Assembly (NCBI RefSeq): GCF_039537665.1
Contig: NZ_BAABAY010000002.1
Coordinates: 248,001-312,000, forward strand
DNA length: 64,000 nucleotides
Direction: 5' to 3'
DNA from: Gaetbulibacter_A aestuarii
GTDB taxonomy: Bacteria; Bacteroidota; Bacteroidia; Flavobacteriales; Flavobacteriaceae
Made by a program: the position numbers and the translations under genes. Each line of letters opens with the position of its first letter. The first letter of the stretch is position 1. Below are positions 16,601 through 23,841 of this stretch, one piece after another. The notes under the pieces were generated by a model that was given only the letters and a program-made list of their open reading frames with translations, was not told where the DNA came from and ran no database searches.

Positions 16601-18949
16601 TTATTCGTCCTTATACTTGCCAAAAAGCCATGAGAAAATGCCTTTTTTTCTTTTCTTGTTGAATTCTGTCTTATCCGGAGAAGGTTCAAACAAACGTTCT
16701 AAAAAACTTTCCTTTTTTGTGGGAGGACAGTCCAAACTTCTCGTTACCTTATCTGAAGGTGTTTCAAAGGAACTTTTGGTTAAACTATTGTAATGAGCGT
16801 CTTTATTTAAGGCTCTCAAATAATTTGCGAAAATAGGAAGCGCGGAATTTGCACCCTGTCCAATGGCAGTATTACTAAAACCAATTTGCTGATTGTCGTT
16901 ACCCACCCAAATTACAGTAACTAATTGAGGTAAAATACCAACAAACCAGCCATCTTTATTATCCTGGGTTGTACCCGTTTTTCCCGCAATGTCATTCTTA
17001 AATTGGTATGTAGATCGCAATCGGCGGGCGGTACCTTCATTAACTGTAGCTTTTAAAAACTCCAACATAACCTGTCTGGTGGCATCACTATAGGCCTTCT
17101 CAACGGGCTGTTTAGGATTTAAATCTGTATAGGAGGCAAGAACTTTTCCATCATTTGTTTCAATTTTTCGGATGAACACAGGTTTTGATGGCTTGCTTTC
17201 GTTTACAAAAGAGGTGTAGGCTTCACATAATTCAATAACTTTTAAATTAGAAGAACCTAAAGCAATAGATGGAACTGATTCAATGTTACTTTTAATTCCC
17301 ATAGCATGCGCCTGATCTATCACCCTTTCAATACCCGTTTCATGTAAGACCTTTACGGCAACAGTGTTTATAGAATTACTTAAAGCGTATTTTAATGAAT
17401 AATTTAGAGTATTAATAGAATCTTTCACGGAAGCATTTGTTGGTTTCCAATCTTCGTAATCTGTATACGTAACCGCTTTTGGGGAGAAATAAGTACAGGG
17501 ATTCATACCGGATTCTATAGCCGCAGTGTATACAATAGGTTTAAACGTTGAACCCACCTGCCGCTTACTCTGCGATACATGGTCATATTGAAAATAGCGA
17601 TAATCAATACCGCCAACGTAAGCTCTTACAGCTCCGGTAGACGGTTCCATGGAAATCAAACCGGTATTCAAAAACTTTAAATAATACGATAAGCTATCGC
17701 GTGTTGACAGAGATTTTGAAATACTTCCATCCCATGAAAATAGTTCCTGTTCTCTCGGTTTACTTAAGGAATCCAGAATTTCCTTTTCCGAAAGGTTAGA
17801 TGCTTTTAATCGTTGATATTTTTTCAATCGTTTCAGTGCCAATTCGAAACCAGGTTTATTTGTTAACCACGGTTTATTTTTTCCATAAGCGTTTTCATAC
17901 TGTTTTTGCAATTTTGCCATGCGATCTTTCATGGCTTGTTCTGCATATTTTTGCAAGGTATTATCTAATGTGGTGTACACTTTTAAACCATCTCGATAAA
18001 GATTATAGTACTTACCGTTCGGTTTCTTGTATTTGTTTTGATGTAAAATACTATCCAATTGCTTTTTAATTGCTTCTCTGAAATACGGTGCTAAGCCCTG
18101 ATTTGGAGCAAAATGTTGATAGTCCAGAATGAGAGGTTTTTCCATAGCTATTGAAGCACTATCGGCCTCCAGATACCCGTATTTTACCATTTGTTGTAAA
18201 ACAACATTTCTCCTGGATTTAGATTTTTCAGGAAATAATCTGGGATTAAAACTATGATTTGCTTTCAAGGAGCCGATAAGGGTAGCAGATTGGGTAACGC
18301 TTAATGCTTTAGTATGTTCATTAAAAAATTTAAGTGCGGCACTTTCAATACCAAAGGTGTTATCCGGAAACGGAACTGTGTTCAAATAAAAGGTAAGAAT
18401 CTCTTTTTTTGAGTAAATGGATTCAATTCTACGGGCTACTATACTTTCTTTAATTTTGTTTACAAGAAGCGTTAGAGGGCCATAATTACTCCGCCCATAT
18501 AGGTTTTTAGCTAACTGCAAGGTAATGGTACTCCCGCCTCCCGAAGCATCATCACCGGTTAAAATTGTTTTGAAAAAAACCCGAAACAGGCTTTTGGTAT
18601 CAATCCCATGATGCTCATAAAATCGGGCATCTTCAGTAGCAACCAAAGCATCAATAAGGTGCTGTGGAAAATCGTTATATGCAATGGATTGCCTATCGTA
18701 TATGTAATACTTACCAATAAGTTGGTTGTTTACATCTAAAATACTGGTCGCCTGACTTTGCTTAAGATCTTTTAATTCATTGATCGAAGGAATTTTACCC
18801 CAAAGACCTAAATAAATGCTGAGATAAAAAAGTAATGCAGAGGCAAAAAATACACCTGAGCCTCTTAAAAGGTATACTTTCCAATTATTTTTTAGGGATG
18901 CTTTAATTTTATCGAACTCCAAAGGCAATATGTTTTTGTAGTGATTCAT
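16601..18949 (-). CDS. Class A penicillin-binding protein (PBP1A type)
   Basis: Bifunctional peptidoglycan synthase of 782 residues anchored in the inner membrane by one helix at about residues 27-48. The GT51 glycosyltransferase domain has the catalytic Glu in EDARFYEHHG (E106) and GGSTITLQLAKNL. The transpeptidase domain has the SxxK motif in GSTFKP (about residue 464), an SNS motif and KTGTTQD (about residue 655). The lysine-rich tail after about residue 745 (KKRKKGIFSW) is cytosolic-looking but lies after the transpeptidase domain. It is a single gene on the minus strand with no near upstream partner. Confidence 0.95.
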   Translation of the reverse strand: MNHYKNILPLEFDKIKASLKNNWKVYLLRGSGVFFASALLFYLSIYLGLWGKIPSINELKDLKQSQATSILDVNNQLIGKYYIYDRQSIAYNDFPQHLIDALVATEDARFYEHHGIDTKSLFRVFFKTILTGDDASGGGSTITLQLAKNLYGRSNYGPLTLLVNKIKESIVARRIESIYSKKEILTFYLNTVPFPDNTFGIESAALKFFNEHTKALSVTQSATLIGSLKANHSFNPRLFPEKSKSRRNVVLQQMVKYGYLEADSASIAMEKPLILDYQHFAPNQGLAPYFREAIKKQLDSILHQNKYKKPNGKYYNLYRDGLKVYTTLDNTLQKYAEQAMKDRMAKLQKQYENAYGKNKPWLTNKPGFELALKRLKKYQRLKASNLSEKEILDSLSKPREQELFSWDGSISKSLSTRDSLSYYLKFLNTGLISMEPSTGAVRAYVGGIDYRYFQYDHVSQSKRQVGSTFKPIVYTAAIESGMNPCTYFSPKAVTYTDYEDWKPTNASVKDSINTLNYSLKYALSNSINTVAVKVLHETGIERVIDQAHAMGIKSNIESVPSIALGSSNLKVIELCEAYTSFVNESKPSKPVFIRKIETNDGKVLASYTDLNPKQPVEKAYSDATRQVMLEFLKATVNEGTARRLRSTYQFKNDIAGKTGTTQDNKDGWFVGILPQLVTVIWVGNDNQQIGFSNTAIGQGANSALPIFANYLRALNKDAHYNSLTKSSFETPSDKVTRSLDCPPTKKESFLERLFEPSPDKTEFNKKRKKGIFSWLFGKYKDE

Positions 18950-19014
18950 TATGAATGAATTTCCTATTAAAAACGAGTAATACCTTTAAGAATTATATCT
19001 GAATACTCTTTTAT

Positions 19015-19725
19015 TTATTCTTTGATATTCTCGTTGGCTCTAATTTTTGCTAAAAACGTATCCAGTTCTTTGCCGTACTTAGAAGCCTTGACTTGGGGAG
19101 TCAAAGATTTATTTATGGTATCAAGTAGTTTGTACTGCGCATTGTAAATATCAGCAAGGGCGATATACGGTGCTACTTCACTATCAGCGTGATTTATTGC
19201 GAAATTAACACTGTACAGGTACCGACGCTTCAACAACTTTTCACCCATGGTATTTAAAGAATCTATTAGAGCAGAGTCACCCGATTTTTGAGCATTTAAT
19301 TGTTCCTCGATCAAGTTTAAATTTTCACCATTCAATCGTGAAATAATCTTTTGATACTCAGCATAGACATCTTGCTGTTTGGAGCCTTTTATTTTAGCGC
19401 CAAAAGCAAAATTCTTTAATGACGTATTGATTTCGGTTATGCCTTTATCGGCAAAAAAGGCTATGCGGTTTTCCTGCTTGCTGTTTTTATCTAAATATAA
19501 ATAGAACATTTGAGGTGATTCTAAAGCACTGCTCAGTTCAAAATCTGAACTTCCATTAATAGAAACGGAATCCACACTTACCAGGGAAGAATCATTCATT
19601 TTTTTTAAATAGATGGTTCCTTTTTTTAAACCATCCACATGACCTTTAACAATAAGGTCCTTATCTTTTTTACCACAAGCCACCATAATGAGGGCACATA
19701 ACACCGGGAGTGTTCTTTTCATCAT
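19015..19725 (-). CDS. DUF4369 domain-containing lipoprotein
   Basis: Protein of 236 residues with an N-terminal lipoprotein signal (lipobox MVAC, Cys at residue 17), so probably membrane-anchored in the periplasm. Residues about 25-110 fit the DUF4369 fold (VKGHVDGLKKGTIYLKKM, VDSVSI). In Bacteroidota this domain usually sits in front of a thioredoxin/AhpC-like domain; here no CxxC motif and no thioredoxin domain follow, only a helical region. Function unknown. A gap of 65 bp separates it from the PBP gene, so the two could share a transcript. Confidence 0.82.
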   Translation of the reverse strand: MMKRTLPVLCALIMVACGKKDKDLIVKGHVDGLKKGTIYLKKMNDSSLVSVDSVSINGSSDFELSSALESPQMFYLYLDKNSKQENRIAFFADKGITEINTSLKNFAFGAKIKGSKQQDVYAEYQKIISRLNGENLNLIEEQLNAQKSGDSALIDSLNTMGEKLLKRRYLYSVNFAINHADSEVAPYIALADIYNAQYKLLDTINKSLTPQVKASKYGKELDTFLAKIRANENIKE

Positions 19726-19780
19726 ATCTTATTTTTTAGCGGTACAAATATCAAATTAAAATCAAATAAATGCTAATAGG

Positions 19781-19823
19781 ATTCATATAAATTTAGTTGT
19801 GTTAAATAAAACTTAATATGAAT
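19781..19823. repeat. Inverted repeat upstream of the sigma-54 promoter
   Basis: Perfect 8-bp arms ATTCATAT (19781-19788) and ATATGAAT (19816-19823), 27 bp apart, ending 13 bp before the sigma-54 -24 element. It could be a protein binding site; enhancer sites for sigma-54 activators are usually further upstream, and chance occurrence in AT-rich DNA is possible. Confidence 0.3.
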
Positions 19824-19836
19824 TAAATTTTTGGTT

Positions 19837-19852
19837 TGGCACGCATATTGCT
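19837..19852 (+). promoter_or_regulatory. Sigma-54 (RpoN) promoter, orphan
   Basis: The sequence reads TGGCACG, four bases, TTGCT: the full -24/-12 consensus with the invariant GG (19838-19839) and GC (19850-19851) 12 bp apart. The predicted start is near 19863. It points away from the DUF4369 gene, and no annotated gene follows on this strand; instead an intrinsic terminator appears about 75 bp downstream. It therefore most likely drives a short RNA. Confidence 0.75.
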
Positions 19853-19862
19853 TTTTGATAAG

Positions 19863-19969
19863 TACTATTTTATTTCAGTAAGGTTACCTTACGTAAAATG
19901 TTTAGAATAGTTATTCATATTTTGGTTGGTTAGTTAGAAAAAAGCATCCCTAAAACGGATGCTTTTTTT
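19863..19969 (+). ncRNA. Candidate small RNA from the sigma-54 promoter
   Basis: Predicted from a sigma-54 promoter start near 19863 to the terminator ending at 19969, about 107 nt. It contains a 15-nt near-palindrome GTAAGGTTACCTTAC (19878-19892), which can fold as a short hairpin or be a protein site. The only reading frame beginning with ATG is 11 codons (19898-19933, MFRIVIHILVG), too short to call as a gene. I recognise no known RNA family. Boundaries are inferred, not measured. Confidence 0.45.
19938..19969 (+). terminator. Intrinsic terminator of the orphan unit
   Basis: Stem AAAAAGCATCC/GGATGCTTTTT with a 7-nt loop (CTAAAAC) and a T tract. No gene ends nearby on the plus strand, which is why a short transcript upstream of it is proposed. 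The A run on its left side would also let it stop transcription coming from the right. Confidence 0.85.
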
Positions 19970-19993
19970 ATGTCTACATGTTTTTTAGAGTGC

Positions 19994-20073
19994 TTTTTAT
20001 CGATGAAATGCATATTTTTATCGGATTTTGTTAAAATTATGTGCATTTCGTCGATTTATAATGCTTTTTGTCG
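19994..20073 (+). repeat. Phased TTTTrTCG repeats
   Basis: Four related sites, TTTTTATCG (19994), TTTTTATCG (20015), TTTCGTCG (20046) and TTTTTGTCG (20065). Aligned on TCG they are 21, 30 and 20 bp apart, close to whole helical turns. Two of them also fall in a larger inverted repeat: ATCGATGAAATGCA (19999-20012) pairs with TGCATTTCGTCGAT (20042-20055) with one G-T pair. They end 21 bp before a -7 box and match the motif repeated upstream of the ferredoxin gene. Confidence 0.45.
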
Positions 20074-20094
20074 CCATTGTATTATTCTAAATTA

Positions 20095-20102
20095 TATATT
20101 TG
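20095..20102 (+). promoter_or_regulatory. -7 box of a second orphan unit
   Basis: TATATTTG matches TAnnTTTG. TTG triplets upstream are 15 and 24 bp away, not the preferred 19-21, so basal activity may depend on an activator bound at the phased repeats just upstream. Confidence 0.4.
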
Positions 20103-20107
20103 ACCTG

Positions 20108-20247
20108 TACTAAATAACATACTTTTTAGTTCAATGGATTAATTAATTAATATTTGCATTATGTTGTTGATATGGAGACCCCAGATCTAGCTTCATAATA
20201 AAAAAAGCAAATTGAAAGAAAACCGGGTTTGAGGGAACCCGGTTTTT
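20108..20247 (+). ncRNA. Candidate second small RNA
   Basis: Possible transcript of about 140 nt from the -7 box at 20095 to the terminator at 20221-20249. No gene fits: the longest ATG frame near its middle is nine codons (20161-20190, MLLIWRPQI). I do not recognise an RNA family. Support is weaker than for the upstream candidate because the promoter is incomplete and the terminator can be explained by the convergent alkB gene. Confidence 0.3.
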
Positions 20248-20249
20248 TT
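20221..20249. terminator. Bidirectional terminator beside alkB
   Basis: Stem AACCGGGTT/AACCCGGTT with a TGAGGG loop and seven T on the plus strand. The alkB stop codon (minus strand, 20248-20250) overlaps it, so it ends alkB transcription and any plus-strand transcript from the gene-free region. Confidence 0.85.
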
Positions 20250-20841
20250 ATTGTATTATTCTGAAGGTTAAATTTATCCGCTTTGCAACAGGTTTTCTTG
20301 TTTTAGGAATTTGATGTAACCAGTTATGCTGAGTCTTTCCGCGCATAACCAGCAAGCTACCGTGCTCCAATACAAGCTTTTCTCTTAAATTTTTGTGGGT
20401 TTTATGTTTAAATTGAAAGATCCGTTCTGATCCTAAACTGATCGAAGCGATTATTGGATTTTTCCCCAAGCTTTTCTCGTCATCGGCATGCCAACCATTA
20501 CTATCCTGACCATCTCGATACAAATTGGCAAGACAACTTGTAAATTCTGTTCCCACCACATTTTCAACTTCCTTTTTAATTTCTAATAGATCACCTTGAA
20601 AATTATGAGGTTGCATGGTAATATTACTATACTTATAAACCTTATTGTTATTGGCGAAAAAGGCGGTTAAACGAGGTTGTAAATATGTTTTTCCAAAAAC
20701 GGTTATTGTATCTTGCTGCCAGGGTGTCGTGTTTAATAAATTCGCCAAGAGGCTGTCAGCTCTATCTTTGTTAAAAAACTGTGGATAGTATACAACTTGA
20801 GCATCAGGCATATTTAATTCATGACTTTCCTTTAAGCACAT
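20248..20841 (-). CDS. alkB: Alpha-ketoglutarate-dependent DNA repair dioxygenase AlkB
   Basis: Fe(II)/2-oxoglutarate enzyme that removes 1-methyladenine and 3-methylcytosine lesions by oxidative demethylation. The 197-residue protein carries the iron ligands H118 and D120 (GWHADDE) and H176 (HNWLHQIPK), and the 2-oxoglutarate arginines R188 and R194 (KRINLTFR). The overall layout, with the TVFGKTYLQPR segment, resembles the ALKBH2/3-like branch. It is divergent from the dipeptidase gene, whose start is 38 bp away, so the two promoters overlap. Confidence 0.92.
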   Translation of the reverse strand: MCLKESHELNMPDAQVVYYPQFFNKDRADSLLANLLNTTPWQQDTITVFGKTYLQPRLTAFFANNNKVYKYSNITMQPHNFQGDLLEIKKEVENVVGTEFTSCLANLYRDGQDSNGWHADDEKSLGKNPIIASISLGSERIFQFKHKTHKNLREKLVLEHGSLLVMRGKTQHNWLHQIPKTRKPVAKRINLTFRIIQ

Positions 20842-20879
20842 AATTTTTATTTTCTAAATTAGCATAATTAGGATTTATA

Positions 20880-21539
20880 ATGAAGTACTACATTGTATTT
20901 TTATTTTTTGGTTTCCATGCGTTTGCCCAACTGCCCATAGGATTTGTGCATGTGAAAGAGCAAATCCCGGATTTAGAGGTTGAATTACGATACTACGGTA
21001 ATTACAATTTTGTTGGAAAACACATTGATGGTTATTATGAAAATAAACTGGTGCTAACTGAGGAAGCTACCAGAGCTTTAAAAGCGGTTCAAAAGGATTT
21101 ACGTAAAAGAGGCTTGTCATTAAAAGTATTCGACGGATATCGCCCGCAGCGAGCTGTAAATAATTTTGTAACCTGGGCTCACAAACTTAATGATACCATT
21201 AATAAAAGAATTTTTTATCCTGAGGTTAAAAAAGAAAATTTATTTAAAGAGGGCTATATTGCCTCACGCTCCGGACACAGTAGGGGAAGTACGGTAGATC
21301 TGACAATAGTTAATGCCAAGACTAAAATTCCTTTGGATATGGGTAGTAAGTTTGACTATTTTGGTGAGCGCTCATGGGTCAATTATAAAAACATTACAGA
21401 AAAGCAAAGGGCAAATAGGTTGTTCCTTCAACGGATCATGAATAAGCATGGTTTTCGCAGTTATGCAAAAGAGTGGTGGCACTTTACTTTGAGGCATGAA
21501 CCATTTCCAAACGATTATTTCGATTTCCCAATAAGATAA
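20880..21539 (+). CDS. D-alanyl-D-alanine dipeptidase (VanX/DdpX family)
   Basis: Zinc dipeptidase of family M15D that cleaves D-Ala-D-Ala, here with a signal peptide (MKYYIVFLFFGFHAFA, cut before Q), so it acts in the periplasm, probably in recycling of cell-wall peptides. The zinc motif SGHSRGSTVD gives ligands H133 and D140; EWWHF gives the catalytic E198 and ligand H201. There is no vanHA or vanRS nearby, so this is a housekeeping-type enzyme and no evidence for glycopeptide resistance. Length 219 residues is normal. Confidence 0.92.
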   Translation: MKYYIVFLFFGFHAFAQLPIGFVHVKEQIPDLEVELRYYGNYNFVGKHIDGYYENKLVLTEEATRALKAVQKDLRKRGLSLKVFDGYRPQRAVNNFVTWAHKLNDTINKRIFYPEVKKENLFKEGYIASRSGHSRGSTVDLTIVNAKTKIPLDMGSKFDYFGERSWVNYKNITEKQRANRLFLQRIMNKHGFRSYAKEWWHFTLRHEPFPNDYFDFPIR

Positions 21540-21542
21540 AAA

Positions 21543-21568
21543 AAATGCTTTCAGAGTTGAAAGCATTT
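21543..21568. terminator. Terminator between dipeptidase and DUF6249 gene
   Basis: Perfect 11-bp stem AAATGCTTTCA/TGAAAGCATTT with a GAGT loop, between two convergent genes, flanked by A on one side and T/A on the other. Confidence 0.7.
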
Positions 21569-21591
21569 AATCACATATTGGAAGTAATTGG

Positions 21592-21936
21592 TTATTCTGT
21601 TTTATCGAGGTCCTTGGTCATTTTGAAACCTAAAAACAATCCCGCACCGGCCATAAAGAAAATGATTGCCGGATATATGGCGTCTGAGTCTAAAGTTGTG
21701 TATTCATCTAAAAGCATAGCAACAAATACGCCTATACCAATACCCATTAGCAAAAGGGCTAAATTTAAAATAACTATTTTCCAGGTAGGAGCGCTATTTC
21801 CACCGCGCATAAAAATACTGGCATCAGCGCCTTTTTCAATGAGTGCTAGACGTTCTTTATTTCGTGTTGAGAGAAATAGATATACGATGCCAAAAACCGC
21901 GAGAAAAAAACTCATTGGGATTAAAATGTCTTCCAT
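21592..21936 (-). CDS. DUF6249-like small membrane protein
   Basis: Protein of 114 residues with three predicted membrane helices, at about residues 5-22, 53-73 and 86-104, and a short cytosolic loop with RNKERLALIEKGAD. This pattern fits the DUF6249 family found beside ECF sigma factors in Flavobacteriia. Function unknown. It is divergently placed from the sigma factor gene at 22072 with a 135-bp shared upstream region, which suggests it may belong to the same regulatory unit. Confidence 0.75.
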   Translation of the reverse strand: MEDILIPMSFFLAVFGIVYLFLSTRNKERLALIEKGADASIFMRGGNSAPTWKIVILNLALLLMGIGIGVFVAMLLDEYTTLDSDAIYPAIIFFMAGAGLFLGFKMTKDLDKTE

Positions 21937-22071
21937 AATTGTTTGTTTTTAATTGATTATTTTTATTGAATTCACTGTTTATGACGATAGTGCTTTCTTT
22001 TTGGTTACAGGTTTTTTGATTTTTTTATTTTCAATGTAACCAAATGAAGGTAAAGGTCGTCCTATCAACAA

Positions 22072-22656
22072 ATGACCAACAACGACGAACACTATATCAA
22101 TCAAATAAGCATGGGCGACACTAATGCATTTGCGGTATTAGTTGATCGTTATAAGGATTTGGTGTTTACTTTGGCCTTAAGGATGCTAAAGAACAGAGAT
22201 GAGGCTGAAGAGGTCGCACAAGATACTTTTGTTAAGGTCTATAGATCATTAAAGAGGTTTAAAGGCGATTCAAAATTTTCGACATGGGTTTACAGAATTA
22301 CCTATAACACCTGTTTAGACAGGATTAAAAAGAATAAAAATTTTAATTCTAATTATTCAGTTGATGAATTTACCGATTTACAACTTAAAAGTATTGACAA
22401 TGCACTGGATAATTTAGATCTGAAAGAAAGACAAAAAACTATTCAAAATTGTATTGATCACTTGGACGAAGAAGATAGTTTTTTAATCACCTTATATTAT
22501 TATGACGACTTGTCTATGGAAGAGATTGGTAAAACCGTTAACTTAACGGCCAACAATGTAAAGGTGAAATTATTTCGGATACGAAAGAAATTAGCCAGTA
22601 TTTTAAGACAACATTTAGAACCAGAAGTAATTGAATATTATGAAAGAGAACGATAA
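22072..22656 (+). CDS. ECF-type RNA polymerase sigma factor
   Basis: Sigma-70 family factor of 194 residues containing only regions 2 and 4. Region 2 at about residues 20-90 shows LVDRYKDLVFTLALRML, the acidic DEAEEVAQDTFVKVYRSL core-binding helix and FSTWVYRITYNTCLDRIKK; region 4 at about 125-175 shows EIGKTVNLTANNVKVKLFRIRKKL, the helix-turn-helix for -35 recognition. The linker between them is long. The next gene starts 17 bp before its stop codon, the usual layout for a factor and its membrane regulator. Confidence 0.93.
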   Translation: MTNNDEHYINQISMGDTNAFAVLVDRYKDLVFTLALRMLKNRDEAEEVAQDTFVKVYRSLKRFKGDSKFSTWVYRITYNTCLDRIKKNKNFNSNYSVDEFTDLQLKSIDNALDNLDLKERQKTIQNCIDHLDEEDSFLITLYYYDDLSMEEIGKTVNLTANNVKVKLFRIRKKLASILRQHLEPEVIEYYERER

Positions 22657-23056
22657 CAAATACCTGAATCAAATAGCCGAAAAGGTTGTTAAGAATAATC
22701 CAATTGAAAGTCCTTCAGGAGATTTCACCAGCCATGTTATGTTCGAAATTGAGCGATTAGAAAATTCCTCGGTTACTGCATATAAGCCTTTAATTTCAAA
22801 AACGGGCTGGACGCTAATTTGTACTGGATTTTTAGCCGTATTTTGTTTAGTGCTTTTTACCGGTAATTCTGATAATACGGGTAGTTGGTTGTCCACAATA
22901 AATTTAAACGGACTTTTCGAGAATAAAGTTTCCACTTTGTTTTCTCACTTTTATCTACCCAAAACCCTGTTATATCCTATGGTTCTTTTTGCAGTTCTCG
23001 TCTGGATCCAGTTACCCATTTTAAGAAATTTTCACAAAAAGCGTTACCAGTTTTAG
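22640..23056 (+). CDS. Membrane protein, probable partner of the ECF sigma factor
   Basis: Protein of 138 residues with two membrane helices, at about residues 55-75 and 110-127, and a cytosolic N-terminus of about 50 residues. I do not recognise a named domain and no anti-sigma zinc motif (HxxxCxxC) is visible, so calling it an anti-sigma factor rests on context: it overlaps the sigma gene by 17 bp and is surely co-translated. The start is the ATG at 22640; a TTG three codons earlier is in frame. Confidence 0.75.
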   Translation: MKENDNKYLNQIAEKVVKNNPIESPSGDFTSHVMFEIERLENSSVTAYKPLISKTGWTLICTGFLAVFCLVLFTGNSDNTGSWLSTINLNGLFENKVSTLFSHFYLPKTLLYPMVLFAVLVWIQLPILRNFHKKRYQF

Positions 23057-23078
23057 ATCTCGATGAGTATATTGGTTT

Positions 23079-23714
23079 TTAACCTAAAAACTTTTTAAGC
23101 TTATTTCTTTTTTGAGGAGGAACACCTTCATTTTCCAGGGCTTTTTTTAAATGCCCAATATCCTTGTTTTTATCGTAAAGTAGTCTGAAAAACTGGGTCG
23201 TGGTAATACCGTTTTTCACTTCCTTTAGCAATTTAAAAGTATCGCCAGGTTTTACCCGGCCTTCTTTAAGAACACGGGCGTAGGTTCCGGGAAAGCCATG
23301 CGATACAAACTGATTGATTATCTCTTGTGAGCCAAATTTCACACCCAGTTTATAGCAAGGTTCCCTCGGAATGGTAATTTGTATTTCGGCGTCGCCAACA
23401 GCGTAAATACTACCAATAGTAAGTTTGCAATCATCCATAGCTGAAACGGTGATATTTTCACCAAACATACCATATTGCCAGTCTAGTTCAGGATAAAGTT
23501 CTTCCCAATAAGCGTAGTGATCCCCTGAAAAAAGATAGCATGCTTTATACAATCCGCCGTGATGTTTTCGATCTGTTACTTCATCATTCGCCACATCTTC
23601 AGAACCCAAAAAAATGCCGGATTCCACAGGTTGTTTGTAAATCCCTGTGGTTTCAGTGCGTCCTTTAAAGGTAATTTGTCTCGGTGAAGCAATATTGGTA
23701 GCTGTTATCTTCAA
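23079..23714 (-). CDS. MOSC domain-containing protein (YiiM-like)
   Basis: Protein of 211 residues with a MOSC fold, the sulfur-carrier domain of molybdenum-cofactor sulfurases. The likely catalytic cysteine is C120 in the segment IPREPCYKLG; HHGG (residues 51-54) and GENITV are also typical. After the MOSC domain comes a small helical tail (about residues 160-211) like the 3-alpha domain of YiiM, which in E. coli helps reduce N-hydroxylated bases such as 6-hydroxylaminopurine. No other molybdenum cofactor gene is close by. Confidence 0.88.
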   Translation of the reverse strand: MKITATNIASPRQITFKGRTETTGIYKQPVESGIFLGSEDVANDEVTDRKHHGGLYKACYLFSGDHYAYWEELYPELDWQYGMFGENITVSAMDDCKLTIGSIYAVGDAEIQITIPREPCYKLGVKFGSQEIINQFVSHGFPGTYARVLKEGRVKPGDTFKLLKEVKNGITTTQFFRLLYDKNKDIGHLKKALENEGVPPQKRNKLKKFLG

Positions 23715-23770
23715 AATAATTCCATTTTAATTTTAGTGTAATATCTAAAAAAAATCTCAAATAGTTCCAT

Positions 23771-23802
23771 AAAAAAAGCCACTACGCGTTACATAGTGGC
23801 TT
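23771..23802 (-). terminator. Intrinsic terminator of htpG
   Basis: On the minus strand a stem AAAGCCACTA/TAGTGGCTTT with a 9-nt loop is followed by seven T. It lies 40 bp after the htpG stop codon. Confidence 0.85.
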
Positions 23803-23841
23803 TAGATTTATATAGGTTGCTGCATAACGCAGCGCATCAAC

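Noticed and set aside
20880..21539. Glycopeptide resistance by the VanX-like protein
   Set aside because: No vanH, vanA or sensor-regulator genes are near, and a signal peptide places it in the periplasm, unlike resistance VanX.
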